From Paenibacillus sp. PL91 (GTDB lineage: Bacteria; Bacillota; Bacilli; Paenibacillales; Paenibacillaceae): DNA of 64,000 nucleotides. Of the stretch, positions 44,044 to 52,988 are shown piece by piece. The first letter of the stretch is position 1. Each line of letters begins with the position of its first letter. Both the position numbers and the translations under genes were made by a program. The notes below the pieces were generated by a model. The model worked only from the letters and a program-made list of their open reading frames with translations, made no database searches and had not been told where the DNA came from. Location: the NCBI RefSeq assembly GCF_012935325.2, contig NZ_JABBYG020000012.1:124001-188000 (forward strand), given 5' to 3'.

Positions 44044-45132
44044 ATGAGTACGGACATTACGATCGCCGCGGTCGGAGACTTCCTCATCAAAACGAGGATT
44101 ATTAACTCCGTCAAGGTTTCCGGTGAAAGAGGCTACGATTTTGATAAGCTATTTGAACAAGTCGCCCCTCACTTGCGCAATGCAGATTTTACGATTGGCA
44201 ATCTTGAAACGAACTTTGGCGGAAAAACGAGTGATAACGTATACTCCGTTGTGAAAAGGCATCCTAAAACCAATTGGCCCATGTTCAATTGCCCAGACCA
44301 GTTCGCCGGCACGTTAAAAAACCTTGGCTTTGACGTGCTTTCCACTGCAAACAATCATTGTATGGATTGCGGAATTAACGGTCTCAAACGGACATTAAAG
44401 GTGCTGGATTCCCATGGCCTTGCTCATACAGGAACGTTTCGATCACATAGTGATTCGCAGCAATTTTTAATTAAAGATGTGAAAGGAATTAAGATCGGCG
44501 TCTTGGCCTATACGAAAACGACGAATCAAATTCCAGTGCCCGAAGGCCAATCCTGGGCTGTCAATTTGATTTCACCAAATAAAATTGTTGCGGATATTAA
44601 GAAGCTGAAATCGCGAGCGGTAGATCTTGTTATTGTATGTATGCATTTCGGAAGAGAATACGGCATGTTCCCAAATGATCAGCAAAAGAACCTCGTCCCA
44701 TTATTATTCAAAAACGGAGCGGATATTATTCTAGGGGCGCATTCCCATGTCATCCAGCCCGCTTTATTTTATAAGGTTAAGGACCATACAGGCGAGAATA
44801 AGCAAAGGTTTGCCATTTATTCCTTGGGTAATTTTATATCCACACGGTTATATAGAAATGATCACACACTAACGGGTCTCATTACAAGACTCAAAATTAG
44901 GAAACATGATGACGGCACGACCCAAATCATGAGTGCAGATTTTATTCCTACCTGGGTGAGGATCACCAAATCAGGAGACAGGAGTGTATTTCGGGTACTG
45001 AATTTGAAGGAAGAATTGAAAAAACAAGCAAATGGAAATAGTAATGAGCTGACTAGAATGAGAAAAATGTATGAGCATGTCAAGCACCATATTAAGCGAA
45101 GCTCAGATGCTCCTGAGTTAAAAGTGTTGTAG
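44044..45132 (+). CDS. CapA-family metallophosphatase-like protein
   Basis: 362 residues without signal peptide. TIAAVGDFLIKTRI and NLETNFGG, NNHCMDCG, MHFGREYG and GAHSHVIQP are the metal-site motifs of the CapA/PgsA fold (a calcineurin-like phosphoesterase). CapA proteins take part in poly-gamma-glutamate synthesis or export, but this one lacks the usual membrane anchor and there is no capB/capC nearby, so another role is likely. GGAGATG before the ATG. A sporulation-type promoter block precedes it. Confidence 0.85.
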   Translation: MSTDITIAAVGDFLIKTRIINSVKVSGERGYDFDKLFEQVAPHLRNADFTIGNLETNFGGKTSDNVYSVVKRHPKTNWPMFNCPDQFAGTLKNLGFDVLSTANNHCMDCGINGLKRTLKVLDSHGLAHTGTFRSHSDSQQFLIKDVKGIKIGVLAYTKTTNQIPVPEGQSWAVNLISPNKIVADIKKLKSRAVDLVIVCMHFGREYGMFPNDQQKNLVPLLFKNGADIILGAHSHVIQPALFYKVKDHTGENKQRFAIYSLGNFISTRLYRNDHTLTGLITRLKIRKHDDGTTQIMSADFIPTWVRITKSGDRSVFRVLNLKEELKKQANGNSNELTRMRKMYEHVKHHIKRSSDAPELKVL

Positions 45133-45159
45133 CCATTTCATGTTAGCCAGATAGAAAAA

Positions 45160-45205
45160 GATCACCCTTCCATCCCGCGCTGCGGGTTAGTAGGGTGATC
45201 GTTTA
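45160..45205. terminator. Bidirectional terminator
   Basis: GATCACCCT (45160-45168) pairs with AGGGTGATC (45192-45200), with an inner CCCGC/GCGGG stem. Both strands have a T tract, serving the CapA-like gene and the convergent NlpC/P60 gene. Confidence 0.8.
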
Positions 45206-45276
45206 ATGTTAAATTCCGAGTCATAGGAATTGGTTTGTCCACATTCATGATAGCGCTTACTTTCGGCAATGTGCCG

Positions 45277-45795
45277 CTACTTGATTACACGTCTTGCTAC
45301 GATAAATCTATCTTTGTAATAGCTGCTTTTATAGATGTTGGATACGATAACATCGTTTTTGGCACTGGCATTATGAATCATTTTGCCATTGCCGATGTAG
45401 ATTCCGACGTGGCCGACATCTTTCTTGTTCTTGGAGCCACCGTTCCAAGTGAATATCAAATCGCCTTTTTCAAACTTGCCCCATGATACCTTTTGACCAA
45501 CTTTTGCTTGAGCGTCATCATCTCTGTTGACAAGTTTCACACCAACATTTGCAAGTCTATAAGCAAGATATGTGAAGCCTGAGCAATCCGTTTTGTATGG
45601 TGCCCTTGTTTCTTGTCTCTTTGTCCAATGTACATAATCTACCTTGTTGGTTAAGCCAATTGCGGTTTGAACAAGCTTATTTCTTTTTGCGGATACGGAT
45701 GCGGCATCGACGTCCTGTACTTGTAATAACGATGTTGCTGGCAAGCTGACGGCTAACATCAAGATTGCGATTTTTCTTTTGATTCCTGTATTCAT
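45277..45795 (-). CDS. Small secreted NlpC/P60 peptidase
   Basis: About 172 residues from ATG 45795 behind AGAGGAGAG. Signal peptide 1-32 (ending DAA). A single NlpC/P60 domain with C71 (TDCSGFTYLAY), H129 (VGHVGIYIG) and H141 (IHNAS) as likely catalytic residues. No wall-binding domain. Probably cleaves peptidoglycan stem peptides. A TATAAT-like -10 lies upstream in the minus strand (TTATAATACGG). Confidence 0.9.
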   Translation of the reverse strand: MNTGIKRKIAILMLAVSLPATSLLQVQDVDAASVSAKRNKLVQTAIGLTNKVDYVHWTKRQETRAPYKTDCSGFTYLAYRLANVGVKLVNRDDDAQAKVGQKVSWGKFEKGDLIFTWNGGSKNKKDVGHVGIYIGNGKMIHNASAKNDVIVSNIYKSSYYKDRFIVARRVIK

Positions 45796-46379
45796 ATGAT
45801 CTCTCCTCTGTGTTAGTCTCATCCGTATTATAAGTTTACTTTACAGAGGAAAAAACCTGAAAAAATTGGAACGTAATCGCTTCCAGCATACTAAAAGGCT
45901 GGAATAAGCTAGCTGCAATGCGGCTTTTATTCCTATTTTGCGAAGCGGCCCCAAAACGTATGAATAATTTTTTTCTTGTTGTAGCGTGCCCAGTATGTTA
46001 AAATGGCCGGCTATTGTTGAGAATAGCTGATTTCCCACAATATTTCCTGTCATATTTACTAGCCGAGAGCGTATTAGCGGATTCAATTCCGCTTCTTTAC
46101 GGCTCTTTTTTATTTAACGGCATTGGAGTGAGAGACGATTTTAGGGGAATAATGTAAATAAATACGGATATATTGAGGGTTCCGTTGATTGGCTTCGAAT
46201 CATTGCTTTCATCATCGCTATTGCGATTTCCGTTTATGATAAGCGCGGCTATTTTTCGGCGGCTTCATCATCAGAATTCCGCTAAAAACGCTGCTTCGTT
46301 TCTCAATAAACCATCATAAGCATAAAACGGCCAAGTAACGGTTAGCAAAGCAATATGCGGAAAGAATGAGGAATGAGAA
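45796..46379. other. 580-bp intergenic region
   Basis: Contains the upstream region of the NlpC/P60 gene and a hairpin followed by six Ts near 46061-46111 (AGCCG with CGGCT, inner GCGG/CCGC), which reads as a plus-strand terminator without a gene in front of it. An 81-codon minus-strand frame (45841-46086) has no credible start. From about 46190 a short hydrophobic frame ends at a stop near 46285, without a start codon. Confidence 0.5.
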
Positions 46380-47528
46380 ATGATAAAAAAAGGGATGCTT
46401 CTTCTCATCCTGACGGCGGTATTTCTAATCCTCCCCGGATGTTGGAGCAAATACGAGCTGACGGAACGCGGTTTCGTAATGGGAGTCGCGCTGGATCAAG
46501 GGAAAAACGGAGATATCGAGATGCTTACGCAAATCTACCGTCCGACTTCAGCGCAAAGCGTATCATCCGCGACAACCGGTCCTTCCAGCATACATATTAA
46601 GACAACTGACCAGTCCGTCATGGAGGCGATAAGGGATATTCCCATTCATTTAGGAAGAAAAGCGCAATGGAGCCATTTGCGTGTCATTATTGTTGGAGAA
46701 AAGCTGGCGAGGAAGGTCAACGTTGGCAACCTGCTGGACCTTTTTTACCGCGATCATGAGCCAAGAAGCAGCGTTTCCCTAATGATCGCTAAGGGCTCGG
46801 CCAGCAAGCTGCTAATGAAGCAGCCGTTGATCGAGCAGACCTCTGCACAGCAGTTTTTGCGAGCGAGTGAATCCGCCTATAACACCGCATCCAAAACGAT
46901 GGATATTTCGCTGCTTCATTTGCTGCTGCAGCTTAAAAGCGCCAATTCCGATGCCGTCGTGTCTTATGTATATGAGGATAAACAATCTAACGATATGTTT
47001 GCCGCAGCTGGCCTTGCTCTCCTCAAAGACGGGAAGATGAAAGTCATTTTGCCTTCGAAAAGAGTGGAGGGACTGCTCGTCCTTCGCAATGCTTATAAAT
47101 CCGGCGTGATCGAAATTTCATGCCCCGGCAGGAAGGGAGAGAATGAAACGTCCGAGATTCTTGCCATGCAGGTCCGGGTAAAGCCGGTATTCAAGGGAGA
47201 CAAGTTGACTATAAAAAGCAAAATCGAAGGAGACATAGCGATCGGTGAGCTTTCGTGCAGCACGATCAGCAGCCTGAAGGATGAAGAAGCATTTATTAAG
47301 CGTGTCGAAGAAAAATTGAAGGAACAAGTGCGGCTTACGATAAAGTTCCTTCAGGCAAACCAAATAGACGTCATTGATGTGGGCAATCACGTGTACAGAA
47401 CGAATCCCCGGAAGTGGGAACGTATGAAAGGGGATTGGGGTAAGCAATTTGCTGAAGCTTCTTTTGACGTTCAAGCAAAATTGAGACTCGTCACAAACGG
47501 GACCATTTCCAGCAAACCTGCTAACTAA
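46380..47528 (+). CDS. Ger(x)C-family spore germination lipoprotein
   Basis: 382 residues. Lipoprotein signal with lipobox LPGC (C21) followed by the diagnostic CWSKYELTERGFVMGVALD of Ger(x)C proteins. The remainder holds the three-domain body and ends with QVDVIDVGN-like NQIDVIDVGNHVYRTNPRKWERMKGDW. GerAC-type subunits are part of nutrient germinant receptors in the inner spore membrane. First gene of an operon with a small membrane protein and a GerAB-like permease. Confidence 0.9.
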   Translation: MIKKGMLLLILTAVFLILPGCWSKYELTERGFVMGVALDQGKNGDIEMLTQIYRPTSAQSVSSATTGPSSIHIKTTDQSVMEAIRDIPIHLGRKAQWSHLRVIIVGEKLARKVNVGNLLDLFYRDHEPRSSVSLMIAKGSASKLLMKQPLIEQTSAQQFLRASESAYNTASKTMDISLLHLLLQLKSANSDAVVSYVYEDKQSNDMFAAAGLALLKDGKMKVILPSKRVEGLLVLRNAYKSGVIEISCPGRKGENETSEILAMQVRVKPVFKGDKLTIKSKIEGDIAIGELSCSTISSLKDEEAFIKRVEEKLKEQVRLTIKFLQANQIDVIDVGNHVYRTNPRKWERMKGDWGKQFAEASFDVQAKLRLVTNGTISSKPAN

Positions 47529-47549
47529 GCAAGGAGATGAGGGTTCGAT

Positions 47550-47795
47550 ATGGCTGAGCGAATAGTTGTCCTAATGGTTATTTTCGGCGGCATGCTGCTC
47601 CACTATTGGTTTGTTTTTCGAAACAAAATCAAAAAGCGTGAAAAGGCTGTATATTTTTTATTGCTCCTGATTGGTTTGTATTTAGGCATGGATTACGCTT
47701 TAAATAAAAACTGGTTAGACTTTAATGATATGATAAAGCCTGTTTTCGGAGGGGTATCCAAAGAGATCGACGATTTCTTAAATGTAAACAAATGA
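47550..47795 (+). CDS. Small two-helix membrane protein in germination operon
   Basis: 81 residues. Two predicted membrane helices (about 4-22 and 34-50) joined by a basic loop (RNKIKKREK), and an acidic C-terminal tail (KEIDDFLNVNK). AAGGAGATGAGG lies ahead of the ATG. I do not recognise a named family. Small membrane proteins occur in some germinant receptor operons between or after the main subunits, so an accessory subunit is plausible from position alone. Confidence 0.75.
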   Translation: MAERIVVLMVIFGGMLLHYWFVFRNKIKKREKAVYFLLLLIGLYLGMDYALNKNWLDFNDMIKPVFGGVSKEIDDFLNVNK

Positions 47796-47824
47796 TAATT
47801 TCGAAAGGGTAAGGAGGGAGCAGC

Positions 47825-48925
47825 ATAGAAAAGCAAACCGTTAATCCTTTTCAAATGGGCGTGCTGTTTTTCGTTTTTATGACCGGCTCCTCCATCATCA
47901 ATGTCCCAGGACCGCTCATTGGCAAAGCCGATAACGGAGCATGGATCTCCCTATTGTTGTCCGGCGGGATGGGCTTTCTGCTCTTAAGCTGCATCTTATT
48001 CCTGCATCGCCGTTATCCTGACCTGACTTTCGTAGAATACAGCCGCAAGTTAATCGGAACGACGCTTACAACCATCTTCTCCGTATTGACCATATCTTTT
48101 TTACTCCAGATGCAATCGGCGATGGTGATCGATGTCGGTTTATTTATGGTGAGTTCCATGCTAAGGGAAACGCCGATGTACGTGTTTACGCTGCTTATAT
48201 TCATTGTATCGGCCGCAACCGCCTTTGCCGGTCTTGAAGTCATGGCGAGAATGTTCACGTTGACCATGATTTTGACCGCCTTATGCGTGCTGGTCGTTTT
48301 AGTGATCGCGCTCCCCGATTATAATCCTTCGTTCCTGCTGCCCGTTTTGCCGAAAGGAATCAAGCCGGTGCTGCATGGGGCATATTTTACGTTTGGTTTT
48401 CCTTTTGCTGAGGTCTTTTTGTTCTCGATGCTGCTGCCGTTCGTCAAGAAGACCTCGTTAGGCAAAATGCCCAGAACGTTGTTTATTACGCTAGGTATTA
48501 ATATTCTAATCCTGTGCGCATCTACGGTAAGCGCCATTATGATTTTCGGGCCGTTTGCCGGGGAGAAGCCTTACGTTTTGTTTTCTTTGGCGCGCGTAGT
48601 CGAGTTTCAGGAAATTATACAAAGAGTGGAATCGATTATAGGTATGTCGCTTATTTTAGGCTCCTATATGAAAACGTCCATAACCTTGTACGTAATGAGC
48701 TTATATATAAGCAAGCTGGTTGGTTTGCAAGACAGCCGAACGATCGTCATGCCTTTGGCTTTAATCGGCTTTCTGATGGGACTCAACAGCTTTGACGGAG
48801 CAGCAGAATGGAGCCAAATTGTCTCAACTGTCCATCCCGTATGGGCGTTTGCTGCGTTTGTCGTTCCTTTGCTGCTGCTGACGGTCATCACATTGTTCAA
48901 AAAAGATGACAGCAAGAAGACATAA
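47825..48925 (+). CDS. GerAB-like spore germination permease, apparent ATA start
   Basis: About 366 residues from 47825, or 356 from the first ATG (47855). Ten predicted helices of the GerAB/APC-type family: MGVLFFVFMTGSSIINVPGPL, FLLQMQSAMVIDVGLF, YAFPFAEV-like FGFPFAEVFLFSML and C-terminal helices. The codons 47825-47854 read IEKQTVNPFQ, which fits the usual N-terminus of the family, and GGAGGG stands six bases before the ATA codon, while the ATG at 47855 has no ribosome site. In-frame stop TAA at 47810 rules out a further upstream start. Either ATA is used or the start codon was lost. Confidence 0.82.
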   Translation: MEKQTVNPFQMGVLFFVFMTGSSIINVPGPLIGKADNGAWISLLLSGGMGFLLLSCILFLHRRYPDLTFVEYSRKLIGTTLTTIFSVLTISFLLQMQSAMVIDVGLFMVSSMLRETPMYVFTLLIFIVSAATAFAGLEVMARMFTLTMILTALCVLVVLVIALPDYNPSFLLPVLPKGIKPVLHGAYFTFGFPFAEVFLFSMLLPFVKKTSLGKMPRTLFITLGINILILCASTVSAIMIFGPFAGEKPYVLFSLARVVEFQEIIQRVESIIGMSLILGSYMKTSITLYVMSLYISKLVGLQDSRTIVMPLALIGFLMGLNSFDGAAEWSQIVSTVHPVWAFAAFVVPLLLLTVITLFKKDDSKKT

Positions 48926-48945
48926 GCGATGTGATGTTGCCGTTT

Positions 48946-49521
48946 CTAATGCTCGGCTAACGGATATTCGCCGATGATCTCATACATCGGTGCTGCGTGC
49001 ATATGGGTACGCATAAGGACGAAACGGTCGGCTTTCCATTCAAGCGAAGAGGGAGCGGAGGCTGTCGACTCATTTGACATTTCCGTGCCTCCCGCAAATC
49101 CCCTGGCCAAGGTGATATGCGGCGAGTAGGGACGATCCTCCGGCACGAACCCGACCGTTCGCGTTGCCTTGATTACCTCCACGTGAAGGTTGTTTAATCC
49201 TTCAAGGTGTCCTGCAATTGCTGCCCAAAGCACCCGTGGCGATTTGGCCGGGCCAAAGGTGCCTGCTCCATTCAATACTAAAGTGAGGGGCTTTGCCTTT
49301 ACATCACGCAGAGCGGCTTGCAGCGCATCGCGCTGGGCAGCTGTTGTGTCGCCTAGAAATTGAAGCGTAATATGGTAATCGCGCGGATGGGTCCATTTTC
49401 GGAAGGAAAGCCTTTCTTTATGGACAAGTGTCCAGTTTTCCAGCTTCTTTGAGATAGGCTCCGGTACAGGTATGGCAATAAATAAGCGCTGCGTATGATC
49501 CTTCGCATTTTCTTGTCCCAT
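48946..49521 (-). CDS. thpR: RNA 2',3'-cyclic phosphodiesterase
   Basis: 191 residues of the 2H phosphoesterase family. Both HxT motifs are present (H50-x-T52 in YHITLQFLGD, H135-x-T137 in SPHITLARGF). LFIAIPVPEPISKKL at the start is typical of ThpR/LigT. It opens 2',3'-cyclic phosphates on RNA. GAGG before the ATG. It lies 31 bases after the SgrR-like gene on the same strand. Confidence 0.9.
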   Translation of the reverse strand: MGQENAKDHTQRLFIAIPVPEPISKKLENWTLVHKERLSFRKWTHPRDYHITLQFLGDTTAAQRDALQAALRDVKAKPLTLVLNGAGTFGPAKSPRVLWAAIAGHLEGLNNLHVEVIKATRTVGFVPEDRPYSPHITLARGFAGGTEMSNESTASAPSSLEWKADRFVLMRTHMHAAPMYEIIGEYPLAEH

Positions 49522-49552
49522 TTCGATAACCTCGCTTTATTCTAATATCCGT

Positions 49553-51337
49553 CTACGTAAACCAAATATCTCGAAACCGTACCCAACCGAGCGATTCGAG
49601 CGATATTCCCCGTACCGATGGATGGAATGCGGTTTTTAGATGCTTACAGTAGAGGAACAGCAGGCTGTGCCTCTCTTTAAGCTCTGCTTCAATGTCTAAA
49701 AATATCCCCTCTCGAAGCGAGCGGTCAGGCTCGCCCAGAAGCCTTCGGATGCTGCGCTCCAGTCTATCATGAACATCCGGCAGCGCATGCTGCTGCATGC
49801 TTTTGTACAAATCAATAAGCCTGAGCTCGCGATGCTCGTCCAGCATGATCGCAAAGAGCAGCAAATCGGCTGACATGCGCGCTGTCCCTTTAAATTGCTC
49901 GGCAGGGATCAGATTAATGCGCAGTGAAATGCCAGACCTCGCACAAACCTGCCGAATGATCTCCGCATCCGCCGCATATTGCGGAATAGTGGCAAGTACT
50001 AGCGTCTCGCCGTTATAGCCTGAGCTTGCAAGAGCTTGCTTGATGAAGCTCCAGTCACAGTCAGCGTCCTCCGGCAGTTTCTGCGCTTTATCCGGCCAAA
50101 AGCTGTTCACGCCTTCTATTACATCTCCAGATAGCAGCTTTAGAAGCTCGGTACGCTGTGTAGCGAGATCAATTGCCGCTCGAATAGCCGGGTTAGCCAG
50201 CAAGCCGTCCTTCTGCTCATTTACAGTTATGAACTTGCAGGTCATTCCCGATTGCCTAACCTGCTGCCACCGTTCGGCTGCATGCTCCGATAATCTCGCG
50301 TTGTGCATAACCTGAAACGATTGCTGCTCAGCGTGCTTCTCACGCGCCTCCTCCTCGGCAATCGTCCATACCTCAACCCGATCGAGAAAGGCCCTTCCTT
50401 GAAAATAAGGAGCAAAAGCCTCTAGTATCCAAACACCCTGCTCATTTCCCATAAATCGAAAAGGACCTGTGCCAACGGGCTTCTCGCCGAATTGCTCTCC
50501 TGCCGCCATGCATGCATCCTGAGGGACGATCGATGCGCGATTGGTCGTGAGGAAAGCGAGAAAGGCTTCGTTGCGCTCGGATAATTGAATGCGAATCGTG
50601 GTGTCATCCGGCGTATCCATTGCAACGATATCGGAGTAGACCCAGCTGTAGAGACCAAGCGGTGCCAGCCGTTTAAGCCGCTCCAGCGAATATTTGACAT
50701 CGGATGAATCCAGCTCGCGGCCATGATGAAACAGAACGCCTTTGCGCAAATAGAACGTCCACCTCGTTCGCGTTTCATCAACCTCCCAAGCATGCGCCAG
50801 CTGCGGCAAAATATGCTCGCCCTTCGGATCGATGCGAACAAGCCCATCAAAGATCTGGTTGACGAGATGGGACTCGCCCGTGTAATGGATGTATGCCGGG
50901 TCGAGTGAATAAATCGTTTGCTGCAGCGGAAAGCGCAAAATATCGGTCCGCCGCTTGCCCTGCACTTCGGAATGAAAGCCGAATTGGTCGGACAGCCAAT
51001 CTTGAAATTGATCGCGCAGCAGAGGTGAATCCTCAACCTGCTTCAGAAGCCCGAGCGCGGCATGCAGATCTTGTTTTTGCATCATTTCCTGCGCTTCCAG
51101 CAGCGCGATTTGCTCCTTGCTGATAAGGAAAGTTAGCGTCGAACGGTTGCCCCGCCCTCTTTTTGGCTCCCAAGTCAGCCACTCCTCCTGCTGCATTCGC
51201 TTTAATAAAAGAACCATATTTCGATGTGTGCAATCGAGCAAATTTGCAAGCTCCTGCGTAGTGGCTTCAAAGGAGAAATTCTCTTGTATATTCGGATAGG
51301 AACGCCTTAGCGCCAAGTAATGTCGACGTATTTTCAT
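49553..51337 (-). CDS. SgrR-like regulator with solute-binding domain
   Basis: 594 residues. N-terminal winged helix of the SgrR type (TQELANLLDCTHRNMVLLLKRMQQEEWLTWEPKRGRGNRSTLTF) is followed by a complete SBP_bac_5 domain (LDPAYIHYTGESHLVNQIFDGLVRID, WTFYLRKGVLFHHGRELDSSDVKYSLERL). No signal peptide, so it is a cytoplasmic DNA-binding protein that probably reads a peptide or sugar-phosphate ligand. No transporter gene lies beside it, so the target is unclear. Confidence 0.88.
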   Translation of the reverse strand: MKIRRHYLALRRSYPNIQENFSFEATTQELANLLDCTHRNMVLLLKRMQQEEWLTWEPKRGRGNRSTLTFLISKEQIALLEAQEMMQKQDLHAALGLLKQVEDSPLLRDQFQDWLSDQFGFHSEVQGKRRTDILRFPLQQTIYSLDPAYIHYTGESHLVNQIFDGLVRIDPKGEHILPQLAHAWEVDETRTRWTFYLRKGVLFHHGRELDSSDVKYSLERLKRLAPLGLYSWVYSDIVAMDTPDDTTIRIQLSERNEAFLAFLTTNRASIVPQDACMAAGEQFGEKPVGTGPFRFMGNEQGVWILEAFAPYFQGRAFLDRVEVWTIAEEEAREKHAEQQSFQVMHNARLSEHAAERWQQVRQSGMTCKFITVNEQKDGLLANPAIRAAIDLATQRTELLKLLSGDVIEGVNSFWPDKAQKLPEDADCDWSFIKQALASSGYNGETLVLATIPQYAADAEIIRQVCARSGISLRINLIPAEQFKGTARMSADLLLFAIMLDEHRELRLIDLYKSMQQHALPDVHDRLERSIRRLLGEPDRSLREGIFLDIEAELKERHSLLFLYCKHLKTAFHPSVRGISLESLGWVRFRDIWFT

Positions 51338-51434
51338 GCAAAATACTCCTATTCTAAAATATGAAATTTTCCAATTATAACTTACACTTTTTGTTCTTGT
51401 TTTCTAGGTTACAATAAAAGGAGGAAATTAACAA

Positions 51435-52964
51435 ATGGAGTGTGAAGTTGGAATGAATGACATGAGAGATCCGGCGCCATGGCAAAAAAGGTATGAAAAA
51501 ATGCTTGTTTTTGCCCTCTTATTCGGCTTGGTTAGTCAATATTTATTTGTTGGAGCGCCTGCCGGCATATCTGTTATGGTGTTTATCCTTGGATTTTATG
51601 GTCTTTTCTTTTATTCCATCAAAGGAAGATTGGGCGGCTTCGAGAAATGGCAGGGGCAAGCAAGATCTGGCTGGCTGCTGTTCATTCCGATTTTTCTGCT
51701 TGCGTTAACCTATGCCCTTTATGCAAACAACTTATTTCGGCAGCTGAATATGTTTGCTTTATATGCGTTAATAGTGTCGCAGACGGTGCTCATGACGAGA
51801 AGCAGCACGAAGCCTTGGTACCGAGGCGTGTTTTATGTAGAGCTTTTATTTCTAGCTCTTGTGAAGCCATTGGCATTTATAAGCGTACCGTTCACCCTGT
51901 TAAATGATCGAATAAGAGGGAAGGAGAGCATCGCGTTTAAGAAGAGCAAGTTTGGCAAAATAGCGATTGGCTTGCTCCTCTCTGCGCCTATTCTGATCGT
52001 TGTTGTCTCCTTGCTGGCTTCGGCTGATGAAATATTTTTATCGTGGCTGATTGAAATTCCGGACGTATTCAGCCGCTTCTCTATAGGAGACGGCATTTGG
52101 CGAATCATTGTAGCCGCCTTTTTTGCTTTTTATGCTTTTTGTTACATTTGGGGTCTGCTATTCAGCAAATTATCGGAAAAGGCGAGCGGGCCTGCAGCAG
52201 ATCCGCAAGCAGCCGCTCTTAAGCAAAACGAACGTATCGAGCTAGATCCGATAACGGCGTGCACGCTGCTCATCAGCATCAATCTTGTATATGTGCTGTT
52301 TGTCGCCATTCAGTTCTCGTATTTGTTCGGTGCTGCTGGTGGCATGCTGCCAGATGGAGCAGCATACGCCGAGTATGCGCGCAGAGGCTTCGCGGAATTA
52401 ATTTTGGTCGCACTGATCAACGTGGTGCTGCTTTTGTGCGGACTCCATATCATTCGGCGCACAAGCGCTGCTGCGGAATGGGTTCGCAAGCTTGCGCTGA
52501 CCGTTTTAATCGGCTGTACGATCGTTATGCTTGTATCGGCTTATAGCCGCTTGTCGTTATATGAGGAGGCGTACGGCTTCACGGAAACGAGATTATTGGT
52601 ACATGGCTTTATGCTGTATTTGGGCGTGCTGTTCGCGATTGCCTTGCTTCGCATTTGGAAGGAGCATTTCTCGATGGGCAAAGCTTATATTTGCGTGTCT
52701 ATCATCGCTTTTGTCATAATGAATTATCTCAATTTGGATGCGCGCATCGCTGCCCAAAATATCGATCGCTTCGAGAGGAGCGGGAATATCGACATCGCTT
52801 ATCTCGGCACGTTGTCAACGGACGCTGCGCCCGAGCTGCTTAAGCTGCAAGCGAAGCATCCGAAGCTAGCGGGGCTGAGCGAGGCCATAGATACGCTTCA
52901 GCGCCAAGCCCAGCAAAGCAGCAAGTGGCAATCATGGAACTTATCGAAGCAAAGGGCGAAGTAA
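51435..52964 (+). CDS. DUF4173-type multi-pass membrane protein
   Basis: 509 residues with about ten predicted helices. The arrangement (GRLGGFEKWQGQARSGWLLFIPIFLLAL; IELDPITACTLLISINLVYVLFVAIQFSYLFG; NYLNLDARIAAQNIDRFERSGNIDIAYLGTLSTDAAPELLKL) is that of DUF4153/DUF4173 proteins, which have no established biochemical role. AAAGGAGG precedes the ATG. A metallophosphoesterase gene follows after 24 bases. Confidence 0.85.
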   Translation: MECEVGMNDMRDPAPWQKRYEKMLVFALLFGLVSQYLFVGAPAGISVMVFILGFYGLFFYSIKGRLGGFEKWQGQARSGWLLFIPIFLLALTYALYANNLFRQLNMFALYALIVSQTVLMTRSSTKPWYRGVFYVELLFLALVKPLAFISVPFTLLNDRIRGKESIAFKKSKFGKIAIGLLLSAPILIVVVSLLASADEIFLSWLIEIPDVFSRFSIGDGIWRIIVAAFFAFYAFCYIWGLLFSKLSEKASGPAADPQAAALKQNERIELDPITACTLLISINLVYVLFVAIQFSYLFGAAGGMLPDGAAYAEYARRGFAELILVALINVVLLLCGLHIIRRTSAAAEWVRKLALTVLIGCTIVMLVSAYSRLSLYEEAYGFTETRLLVHGFMLYLGVLFAIALLRIWKEHFSMGKAYICVSIIAFVIMNYLNLDARIAAQNIDRFERSGNIDIAYLGTLSTDAAPELLKLQAKHPKLAGLSEAIDTLQRQAQQSSKWQSWNLSKQRAK

Positions 52965-52988
52965 AAGAAAGGTAAGGAGATTGCTGTT

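Noticed and set aside
45841..46086. 81-codon minus-strand frame
   Set aside because: No ribosome site, no domain, and it spans a terminator-like hairpin.
46150..46290. Hydrophobic frame (VDWLRIIAFIIAIAIS) that recalls the first helix of acyltransferases or a gene remnant
   Set aside because: Too short, no start codon or ribosome site, and no continuation in other frames; evidence too weak for a pseudogene call.
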